Source: Phoronis australis (taxonomy: Eukaryota; Phoronida; Phoronidae). Taken from it: 64,000 nt of DNA. The stretch covers positions 379,072 to 443,071 of the forward strand of contig NMRA01000224.1 of NCBI GenBank assembly GCA_002633005.1, given 5' to 3'. The translations under genes and the position numbers were made by a program. Shown in pieces: positions 38,201 to 50,200 of the stretch (position 1 is its first letter; each line of letters begins with the position of its first letter). The notes below the pieces were generated by a model, which was not told the origin of the DNA, did no database searches, and saw nothing but the letters and a program-made list of their open reading frames with translations.

Positions 38201-41200
38201 TTAACATAAATTGGTACAGTTGAAATTTAAGTCTTTTCATCACAACTTCAAATAATTTCAAACATATCGGAATTTGATATAATATTATTAGGTTAATGTT
38301 TAATTTTGGTGATGGAGCACAATCCAAAATGGCAGCTGTAGTTAGTAAAATCTGACTGCTGCATTATGTGTGCTCTGACAACTGCCGCCATAGGAAATGA
38401 GGCTTCCGTGGAACCCTGCCCACTTCAAAAATAGTAAAATAAGGCAAACACAGGGCTGTAAGCTACGAAATATTTTTATTTTAGAGACGTCATTCGACGA
38501 CAAAACTCATCCTGTGCTCTAAATTAGGGAATGTAATGGAGAGGCTATCTTTAAAGCAAGTATGGGTACTCACTCAACAGGTATGGGTACGCACCCAACA
38601 GGTATGGGTTCTCACTCAACAGGTATGGGTACACACTCAACAGGTATGGGTACACACTCAACAGGTATGGGTACACACTCAACAGGTATGGGTACGCACC
38701 CAACAGGTATGGGTACTCACTCAACAGGTATGGGTACACACTCAACAGGTATGGGTACGCACCCAACAGGTATGGGTACGCACTCAACAGGTATGGGTAC
38801 TCACTCAACAGGTATGGGTGCTCACTCAACAGGTGTCGGTACTCACTCAACAGGTATGGGTACACACTCAACAGGTATAGGTAGGCACTCAACAGGTATG
38901 GGCACGCACTCAACAGGTATGGGTACGCACTCAACAGGTATGGGTACTCACTCAACAGGTATGGGTACACACTCAACAGGTATGGGTACGCACCCAACAG
39001 GTATGGGTACGCACTCAACAGGTATGGGTACTCACTCAACAGGTATGGGTACACACTCAACAGGTATGGGTACGCACCCAACAGGTATGGGTACGCACTC
39101 AACAGGTATGGGTACTCACTCAACAGGTATGGGTACACACTCAACAGGTATGGGTACGCACCCAACAGGTATGGGTACGCACTCAACAGGTATGGGTACT
39201 CACTCAACAGGTATGGGTACTCACTCAACAGGTATGGGTACACACTCAACAGGTATGGGTACACACTCAACAGGTATGGGTACACACTCAACAGGTATGG
39301 GTACGCACTCAACAGGTATGGGTACTCACTCAACAGGTATGGGTACGCACTCAACAGGTATGGGTTCTCACTCAACAGGTATGGGTACTCACTCAACAGG
39401 TATGGGTACTCACTCAACAGGTATGGGTTCTCACTCAACAGGTATGGGTACTCACTCAACAGGTATGGGTACACACTCAACAGGTATGGGTACACACTCA
39501 ACAGGTATGGGTACGCACTCAACAGGTATGCGTTCTCACTCAACAGGTATGGGTACACACTCAACAGGTATGGGTTCTCACTCAACAGGTATGGGTACTC
39601 ACTCAACAGGTATGGGTACTTACTCAACAGGTATGGGTACACACTCAACAGGTATGAGTCCTCACTCAACAGCGGCCATATATAAAGAGGTTTCCATGGA
39701 AACCCCGCCCAATTAAAAATATGATAAAATAAGACGAACACAACGAAGGCTGAAAGTTTATATTTTAGGGTCATCTTTCAACTGACGATACTCGTCCTGT
39801 GTTCTCAACTGGGGAATGTAAAAGAAAGAAATCTTTTAAGCGAGTTTCAAAAACCGACAAGGAACACGTTCGCCTACAAATAAATGAATGCATAGTATTT
39901 AAGGCAATTGAACACAAATTGAGTATGATCACATTGTGATATTTCTTGGCTAGTCACTCCGCGTGGTCGCAGCCTAACGCTCTTCTGTCAAGACCCACTC
40001 GGTGATAAAGTCGACGAGCGTCTCTGACAGACAAGGGCAAGATTAATTGGACATTTGTAACAAAATCACAACGGATTTTGTTGTAGCTTTAGTGAAAGCT
40101 AATAACTCCAGGGTCATGATTGACAGCGGCCACTGTAACCTGTAGGAGGCGCTGAAGTAAGCCAAAACTGTTTACTGCTATGTTGTTATTTCACTGATTA
40201 AAAACAAACTGAACACTTCCATACAAAAAAGCTAAGAAAATTACCGTTTTTATTCCTGTAACTCTACCATCTTGTGTTATATAAGGCATTGTTTTGAGCC
40301 CTAGACTGGCTACTACTATTCAATCTAACTAAAATAAGCAATTTTTATACCAAATAATAACTATTTTTTAATTTTGAAGAACAATTATTTATTTCCAAGT
40401 TTCCCGTCAAATGATGTAATGGGTGGAAGACATTTGGTCACTTGACAATCAATTGCAATGACGGAACAGAGCTGATCAGAAGACGAGGACTTATTTGAGC
40501 GAGACAATATGGAGACAGCGGAGAGTGGATACGGGCATCACACTCAAGTACTTGAAGAATCAGACAATGCACTCGATTTTCCACTTAGCGAACTTTCGTC
40601 GGCTTTGAGGCCGTATGAACTCGACCCACTTGCATGAGAAATCCAACAGACATGTGTAAGCCACAACGCTCAACTGAACCAAGAGGTGGTCAATATTCAC
40701 AGAACAGACACTTAATAATCACTGACAAAGGCCACAGTAAACCTGGGTCACTCGTATTCACTACAGCCATGATGGATGAGCACGGTCTAAACACAATGCC
40801 ATAGCACTTGACGATCTGGGCCAGGGTCGAGGGCCCAGCATCACACTTGCACTAGAATGGAAGCAGTTTGCTGGTTATTTCTAAACTTTACAAATACACA
40901 TACAAGGTGGCGAGTCTATCACCGTAAGGCCACATGTGTGTTTGGTCGAAGCACGATTCCTTGAAATGTGCCAAACAAATTGACTGAATCGCATGTTCCG
41001 CACGGCTGACATTCCAGACTCTCGTGCGGCCCACAAAACCCGGCCGATGCCATTTCAGTGCAACTTTAAGTATTTAGGAAATTTGAGCACAAACACATTC
41101 TCAGTCAAGTTGCTGTTACTAAAGCCTCCACAAACGCACCTTTTTATGTCTGAAAAGGGCGGCTCTCCGCGGACCTTCCTCGCAACTTTTAAATATTGCA

Positions 41201-44200
41201 CTGGTAAAAACAACAAAAGCGGCGACGGTCTTTCACCCATTACGTACAACTCCGATAACAGAAAAAATATATTTTTTAAAATTTTTAATTGTTTCTTAGC
41301 AACAGGCTACTAAATCTCTTAAGATATATTATTAAAATTCTTTTTGAGACACAGGGTCATGGTGGGAACTCTTTAAAAAGGTACTCAGTTAACGAAAACG
41401 CTTACGTGTTCTCGTAATTACATCAACAGATGTGGCGGGTACGAAGCCTTGTTTCATGGTAGTCACGAACGTGTTGTATTGCATGCCTGGAGAGAGACCT
41501 CTACAGGCGCCTGTCTGGCTGCTTTTGGGTACGTCCACCACGTAATCTTTAGAAAATGTTGCGCAAGTAAGTTTGTACTTATCCTTCTTTCCAAGTGCAT
41601 GTTTCCACGTTACGTGTATCTCGGTAGTCGTTGTTAGTCCTTGAAGCACCTTTAGTTGAGTCACTGGCGCCAAATCTGCAATCATCAGTAGAACGCGATC
41701 AAAGTAGATACATGCATAACATGTTCGTGCACAGTGTGCCGCCGCATTCTGTCCGTGTACGAATATTGCATTTCAAACAAAATCAATTCAATGCGAACGG
41801 ATGTCACGTTATGAATAACTTGCCGGTTGATGGTTGAAACTACACAAACTGATTTACGAACACAGTAAATAATAAATTAAGTGCTTAAAGGAGAATGCCA
41901 CCCGATTAAATTAGTCTTTTTTACCGTCTTAAGCGGTCTATATCGACATCTCCTCGCGTACGGTCGACTTTACCTTGCCGAGTGGTGTCGCGTGTGAGGA
42001 ATGTGAGAAACGACGCAGCGACGTCAGTGGTTCATTTGCAGAATGAATGCCGCTGTGTTGCAGTGCATCGTTCTCTCTTGTCCGAACTATGCAATTGCGA
42101 GGACAGCGGATATATCGTTTTTTCGACTTCCTCGAGAATACGAAATGCTTAAGAGGTGGATCACGGTAGTGAAGAATGAAAAGTACGCTGTTAATAGCAA
42201 GTATGAAGCCGTGAAACATCTCCCTTTCTGTGGCCGGCAGTCGTCGACACTGCTCTGACAAATGCCGGCTTACCAAAGAACTATCCATACGCTCCGTTGC
42301 CTGTGCATGTTCCCGGCGCCACTTTAGTATTTCTTGAAACAAAGTCTGTCTCATTAGATACAATTTGTAATGCCTTTGGAGTATTCGTGAGTGCCAATGT
42401 TTTGAGAAGCCAGCAATGAATAAACCACTGCATTACCGGCTTCAGATGCAATAAAGGTAATTGACAGGGCACCGAGGTCGTGTGAGCGCATGCTAATTCA
42501 GTGTTTTCTGACAGAAAGCCGTCGTGAAACAATAACTCCATTTTATATACTATGGTCACCTGTTAGGGGAATCTTTATTTAGATATACAAATACATTATT
42601 CACATCATTGTTGCTGTACAACTTTTGCCCTGACGGTTCTGTAAAAGGGCAACTTGACTTCGCGGCCCCCGACAAGTGAGTAGATTTGCCGTTTCGTGGC
42701 TAATTCACCAAAATATTTAGGTGCATATTATTTGATTGGCTCACTAGTATGGTCTTTTCGTGACTGGAGGTTTAGTTTCCAAGTTAAGCTGCTATATGTT
42801 CGTCATGTCCAGTCCCGGCGGCCAAGGAACTGGCTGGGATAACAAGCGCTTTGTGTGTTTAGAACTGAAAAAATCGCAAGTCTAAAGTACAACACACAGC
42901 TATCTTTAGTGTCTGTATTTCACGGAAGAATGATTCGAATTTATCACCAAACAGACCCAAACTCCTGCTATCGACCATGATAAATTGGCATACCGAACCT
43001 ATGAGTCTATACTCCTTGACCGAACTCTTTAGGCTACCGATCGTTCAAATACGTATACTGTATGTCCGTAACAGTGAAATAAAACAACACATTTGTTTAA
43101 GAGCTCGGTGTATTTGTAAGGGCTTTACATCGAAATTTGATGATTTATTGGTGTAAAATGATGCATCCAAGCTATAAGTTGACTCTAGTAACCGTGTTGT
43201 GAACTGCTGAACAGACTGCGTTCGAACCGATTACGTCACTGGTTAATTTCAACACCTCCGTCTGCCGTCAGGTGTCAGGTAAAACAACTGTACTTGCTGT
43301 TATCGAGTGGAACTACTCGATGTAAATTGATACAAAATAGGTTGTGTTTTGGGTGGCATTCTCCTTTAAGTATTTCAAATTTCAAAAAAATTGTAAAGTA
43401 CACCTCAAAGAAAGTTAGTCAAAATTCAGTCAGTTTGTAACAACGATTTCATGGTCCTGACATTTACTTTTGGTCCGCCTTCCTTCTTGTGAACAGTCTT
43501 CAATCTTCCAACCAAGTCGAAGTCCAATCCGTATGTTTTCTAGTATTTCCATCGTTTTGGTAACTGCTGTGAGTCATTTTCCCTTGTGAGTGTACAATAT
43601 CAGTTCCCACTAACTGCAGAGGACTCCACTTGAAGTTTCCTTGACGTCGTTCATGAGTTCACACCATGCTAGCCAACTCGCATGTTGAGCTTGACCAATT
43701 GATGCAGATTGTCGAGAATCTTTTATTCTGAATGCAGGGCGTTTTTCGGAACGTTCCATGGATTTCATGACCACAGGTCACAGGTCGGTTCTTGTAGGAT
43801 TAATGACCAGTGTAATTGTCGGGTTTGTTAAATAATTTTGCCGAGAAATCGCTGATTGTAAGGAACCGTACATCAAGAAACTCGCTTGATGAACAGTAGT
43901 AATGAAATGAGAATGAAGCAATGAAGTTAGGCTTGATTTGGTAACTACAACTCTCGATCAAAACTCAGTCGAGCAGACTGACGGAAATTCTCAGCGCAAA
44001 CTCTCGCGTCTAGTCACGGGCGGCAGCGGACATTCCAGGGCTAAGGTTATGTAATTCGAACTATTTTCACAGCCGTTGTTGTTGCTACTATTCGTGATTC
44101 GGAAGAAGAAGTCATTGTTTTCGTCATTGTTTAGGTGCTCGCGTACTTATTGTCAATTTCGTTTTATGTTTTATTGAAAGCACCACAGACATCAGTGACA

Positions 44201-47200
44201 TCAAATTTTCAATGATCTAAACCTAAATTGATTAGTTAACAGAGCTCATTTTAATTTGTTTATATTAGACTACACCAAATTTCAGAGCTGATACAACTTT
44301 TAAGTTATATTAAAATATAACTCGTGATATTCCGGCGATTTCCGTAAAACGAGGTCAGAATTCTGGCAATTATATTTCTCCTCACCAAGCCTCAAATGGC
44401 TAAAGCAACCAGCGCCATCTTGAGGCATGGGAACGAGGCTGGTTGACTAGGTGATGAAAATGATGGTTTTACTCACGGGTTGACACCGGTCTGATGACGT
44501 CATCGCTCACTTGACTGTTGACGCCTGCATGTTCAGCTTTACTACTAACGATCACTATGTAATTCTCGCCAGGAATGAGAGACTCGAATGTGACACTCCG
44601 AGATCTCCGAGATTCGGGATAAGGCGATGGGATCAACGAGTGGCGAACTGCTTGCTGGTAACCTGTACGTTATTATGTATTTAGACAAGTGACCAGTCCT
44701 AGGTGGTTTCCATGTAACCGTCATGGACTCGGTCTCCACATCGACTTTGACGCTAGTTGGTGGCTCAGGAACTGCAGAAACAGAGTAATATGTTAGCAAT
44801 GACGACGTTTACAACCTCAGAAATCGCAGCAATGTTGACCCACTACTGTGGACTTTGCTTAGGTTTACGACACATTGAGGGCACCAGAAGCTGCAAATAT
44901 AAATTTTCGAGTTCCACGTGCTCAAATATTCTCATGCCAAACAACAGAGAGAAACCAACAGTAAATTGGGCTCTTCAGAGGCACGGTTGTCGCAGTATAG
45001 ACACGCACATGGAGAAGAGAAAGTGTGATACAGATACCCAACAAGTAGCAACGATGCAATTTAACATCTGCAAAGTATGTCATTGCTTTCATAAATGACA
45101 GAACGGTTAATACAAATCACCACGCGAGATAAAGGAGATGTCAGCGGGAACGTTTTCATGCGACAAACAATTCTCCATGAACATTTTCAAGTTTACTTTT
45201 TGTCGTGCTCGTAATGACGATTTGTGAAAAATCTTAAATGTTTGCTGCATGTACCTGGTAACTGAAAACGTAAAGTGATGCGTCCACAACTTGTTCGTAA
45301 ACATTGTGCTTCTACGGATGTCTTAAGCATCACAAAAATGGCAGAATACGCATCGGCCGTTCGAAGTTACGAAGGCGTCATCGTCTTTAATACAAAACCG
45401 TTTTCTAAATTTCATAAAAATCCGCCAAGGATCATCAAAAAAACAGAGACAAGGGTGAAAAGCAAATTGCCACTAGGGGATACTGAAGTAGTCAGAGCGG
45501 CCCAAAAAGTCTCTTTGTCACATGTATACAAAACAATGGGGCTATTCGGAGAATTCTCCTCGCGGTGTCGCTGCTGTACTAGTGGTGATTGAATTGCGCA
45601 TGCGTCGCTTTCTACATGCAAACAGATGGTAACAACGTCGAATTTTTGTAAAACTACGTCGTTTACTATGCCGTACTATTGTTGTGTGCCGGGGTGCAAA
45701 TCATCGAAAGGCGGCCACAAGTTTCCAAAAGACATCAGATTACAAGAAGCTTGGAGAGTTTCAGTCAAGAGAGTCCAAGAAGGCACGAAAAATCTTTGGA
45801 TGCCAAAGCCACATGACCGCGTTTGCTCCAAACATTTCCAGGACAGCGACTACATAAAGACTTTACTTGGTAAGATTTTAGTTTTCAGTAACACCATCTA
45901 CATCGTTCAAGAATATTATCGCTGCCAATTTCTACAACTAAATGATTGGTTTTGTTTAATGGAACCAACTGGATTCTTTTCATAAACTCATCCAGGGCTC
46001 AGATGGTAGGTTAGTGCCTTCTGCATTAATTCGTATTGTGGCTGTGCTCCCAATACTATACAGTAGAAAAGGTAACGGGAACAAGCCAAGGGTCTCTTTT
46101 TCACAACAGTTACTCTTCAACAAGATAACAAGATGCAATTTCCAACAATATTCTAGATGGGTCTCTATGTCCCCTACTGTACAAAAAACAAGTAACCCCC
46201 TAGGAAGCTCTGATTAATTGCCAAATTATCATCAATGGAATTTTCGATACATTGGTAACGTTATTGACATTACATTGGAATCAATATTGACCCCTGGAAT
46301 GAATTTATTTGTTGGGGATGGATATATACTTTAGAAGGTGTCATTAAAACTACACATTCTGAATTCACGTTACCTTGTTCATAATTATTTTGGGAGACTG
46401 GAGGCTTTTGATTAGTTTCTACACATGAACATGAAGACAAAATATCAGTTACAAAATATTCATGAGTGCAGCAAACTTTTATTGAGATACAGAAACACTG
46501 AATTGTTACTTGTGTTTTATTTTGNGAGTTTTCTATTGAACTTTTGACCAGTTTGGCAAATAAGGAGGCCGACGCAAAAACGGATGCAAAATAATAAAAC
46601 TGGCCAATAGCTGGAGCAGAGAGCATTGAATCTATTCGAGAATGGATAGGAATTGTGTTATAATCTAAGCGTATTTGCCATTGGGGCTATTCGGAAAATC
46701 TACAATAACTAAAGGGCGCGCGTGTACTAGTGGTGATAGATTAACAGCCTCGATTTCGTGAGCCCTTTAAATACATTGTGAAATGGCTTGCAGCCGTGCC
46801 AACTGAATCTGAGATTTGTGATTATTTTAACGATTATTCCATGATTATTCTACCGATGCCTGTTAACTGAGGTACTCGCCGATATCGACTTCGCGGCAGT
46901 CGCAAGTCGGGTTAATCTTTGTTTGTTGTGATATGTGATACGATACTTGACGTAACAATCGGGATCTTTTCGTACATCAGCCCATTATTTTTGTTGTTTG
47001 GAATGATTTCTAACTGTTTATCAGAGACAGTTACATCAATGCTGAATGTTTATGCTGTCAACTCGATACAGGTTGATGAGTTAAGTTTACAATCCAAGAC
47101 CAATGGCAAAGGGTACATGACAAATATCCATTGCATTAGACTATTTGTTTACTCCCTATTATATGTCTTCTGGAAATCTATTACACGTTGAAATGGAAAT

Positions 47201-50200
47201 CTATCACGTCTGTTTTCACGTAACCTTTGTTTTTTAGGTTTGAGGGCTTGTACCGTGCAGACGAGATATGCATCGCTTCTGCACCGTTCATGAATGGACA
47301 AAAATTCGTTTTAAGCATTTGACTGCAGCTAACCAACAAGATCTTCCCATCCAGTGCAGATCTGTTGTCAAAGTCTACTTTCAATAGTGGAGACAACGAA
47401 CAAAGCCATTGAAAAGGAACAGCTATTTTTAAACAAAGGTGTGTAAGTCATTTTGTTAATTTACTTATTCAGGTCCTTAGCGGGGGATTTGCATGGGGAG
47501 TTGGGGTTGTAATATTTGGTACAACTGAATGTGTGGAAATAACAGGTAATACATGTTTGGGGCAAAGAGCATGATGAAGTAATTCTTAACCTTCATGAAG
47601 TCCCTTCAAGTTGATTTCATGAAACTGTTTTGCTACTTGTATCAATTGTAAACCCATGAAAATATATTACATTTCCTGAATTCCCAGTAACTGAATAGTC
47701 TTAACTCATGCCTTGAAATGTTGCAAGTCGTTACAAATTCAAATGACTGACATTTTTGTGAAAATTGCATTTTGACGGTGCATTACGATTTGTAATTACT
47801 CTTAAACAACAGAAAGATAATCCATCATTTTTAAATGACCCAAGTCTTCATATCTTCTATTAGAACAAAAATTAAAAGTCTGAGAAACGGTTCCCTCAAC
47901 CTTAGACTAGAAGTATGCTTGACAGACCCATGAATCTGTTATCGGAGTTTAAAATTGCTAAAAGTATCAAACTTAAAAAGGCTTGAAAATGAGTAACAAA
48001 GGTTTGAAGATGTCTCAAAAAACTTGTATATTTTGCATACAAGTGATGCGTTTAAAGAATTGTTATGGCTAGGAATAAAAAATAAAGACACAGTTTTATG
48101 CAATACTTATTATATACACCATTGGTTTCTGAAAACAGTAATTATTTAATTTTATGTGAAACTGTAGAGCAGTCACCATATATTTTTGAAAAACAGGGAT
48201 AACATTTTTGACCCAATCTGGAGTACATAATTATTCATATTTCAATATTTGTTCCAAGTTCAGTGACATTTTAAGGCCACTTCAAGCTGTATCATAGACA
48301 AGCTTTGTTACTCCGTTCTCTTCCCACAGCCCTTCCGCACACCAGCAGTGCTGCATGGCACAATGTGCAAGTCAGTGGCCCTGGATAAATGTGAATGGCA
48401 GTACTAAGTTACCATAAGACAATGTGTCAGTGGAGTGTCTGTGTATCCAGATGAACTATATCTGACAGCGACACAAGTAAGCCTCGTTGGTGAGGATGCC
48501 CTTTAGTAGGCAATGAGTCATGTGTGGACAATAGCTTATTTCCTTTCCTGGAAGAAACATGAGGTACTGAAGCTAAAGAACACCTAGTGACACTCTGGTC
48601 TTATTCAGGGTCTGATTTTGGGCTCAAAACGATTCAAGTGATATGCTGCTGTGTTTACCTTCAAGGGTCTAATTGTGTATGTTATTGAGACTGAAAGGGG
48701 TAACATAAAAGAAAGCCGCGTGTCGAAACTGGACCTTTTTTACAAGCACTTCTATAGGCCATTGAAACTAGATCCCAATGAAATGAAAACCAAAAGCTGA
48801 GTGACATTTATTTTTTTTTCAGAAGAAAGGCTTTATACTATTGGTAAAAACTTTTCAATTTGGTACACATTATGGGGGAAATGACATTCAGTGACTGCAT
48901 CGATTGTCTTATTGTATGTTTTCAATTGTAGCTAGCTGGATAAGAATCTGCTATGCACAAGATTCGCGAATAAACAATTATCAGTGTATTTAAAAACAAA
49001 TGGCAAACTGAAAAAGCACAGAAAGAAACAACATTGTGACGGAGTCCATAATCAGGCATATCAAGTGCTGAATTTCTGAATTACGTTCAATTCTCTCAGG
49101 GGATTGCTGAAGGATTGCTTTTCACTTTGTCCAAAGGTAAAATAGATTTTCGGGTGGTTGGTTTCAGTTGTTTTCTCTCACCTGTAACAGAATAGTCGGA
49201 GAAATATTAGCAACTTGTAAAAGAAAAGACAAGACAAAACTACTTTTGTATGGCAGAAAATACTTGATGTTTCATCTTCATGTTTATGTGTAGAAACTAG
49301 TAACCTTTGTACCCAAGTCTTATCTAATATTTGAATTAAAATATGTGAAACAGGCTAAAAGTAATTTAACAATGTGTATTTTTCATGACACTTAAAATGT
49401 GCTTCTGATCTCAACAAGTAAAATTCATTCTAGGTGTCAATTTTTTCCAATGCAATGTTACATTTATTGAATTAAGGCTTATGTTAATTCGACAACTGAT
49501 CTGGTAGTCCTGGGGGTGGGGTCTGCGATAAAATAAGGAAACTCACTCATCTAGAGAATTTTATTGGAAACAGCATAGTTTTTAAGACAAACTTCAGTGA
49601 AAAAGTCACTCTTGACTTCTGTGCATCACGTACCATACACCTCTTATTTTGGGACCACTCCCACCCAGGACAATATGAATATGTGCTGCTAGCCTACCCG
49701 GCATCCGAGTCCCGGGTGAGTTTCCTAAAAGAAACACTTAGTTCCACTCAATAAACCTGTTATTCAGTGGGGTAACTGGTGGGGATAACATCACCGAACG
49801 ATGTTGATAGAAACTGATCACTAAAAACTTACCAAGTAATGTTGTGTAGTCTCCGAATGGAACTGCATAGTCATAGAGCACACACAGGGCTTCAGCATTC
49901 ACACACTTTTTGTCAGTTAGTTGACCCTTTTGACCGCAATTATCCACGATTATAGTAACCTTAGGTCTTTTGGGAATTTGTGGCCACCTGTCGAAGACTT
50001 GCACCAGGGAAATTAGCAGTAATGAGGCTTAGCGCGACGACGTATTTTGATAAAAATTCCATGTTTTACCAGTTGTTAACATACAGACAGCCACGCATGC
50101 GCAATTCAATCACCACTAGTACAGCAGCGACACCGCGAGGAGAATTCTCCGAATAGCCCCATTTCACAAAAATCTATCCACGAACTCGGAAGATGCAGAT

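Larger units (their letters stand above)
45535..50163. mobile_element. THAP transposon with long inverted arms that each contain a THAP exon
   Basis: The outer 71 bp (45535-45605 and 50093-50163) are perfect inverted copies starting AATGGGGCTATTCGG. Weaker inverted homology continues through a THAP exon and its donor to about 45915 and 49785. The left THAP exon is open; the right one is decayed. No clear target-site duplication was found. The interior (45.9-49.8 kb) has no recognisable transposase, so it is probably non-autonomous. THAP plus TIRs fits P- or Kolobok-type elements. It lies in the intron between FN3 exons 4 and 5, and part of a second copy opens the window. Confidence 0.8.

Noticed and set aside
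38536-39774. Long open frames of 384 and 407 codons in the minisatellite
   Set aside because: They are direct translations of the 21-bp unit, open on both strands, with no splice or promoter support.
45535-45606. 8-bp target-site duplication for the THAP transposon, as in P elements
   Set aside because: The flanks (…ACAAAAC and TCACAAAA…) are similar in composition but not identical at the required position.
46919-47191. Hydrophobic 90-codon frame inside the THAP transposon
   Set aside because: AT-rich sequence often gives such frames; no transposase motif and no clear exon boundaries.
47222-47396. Possible exon after CTTTGTTTTTTAG in the THAP transposon
   Set aside because: The acceptor looks good but the frame has no match to known transposase motifs and cannot be joined to the THAP exon in phase.
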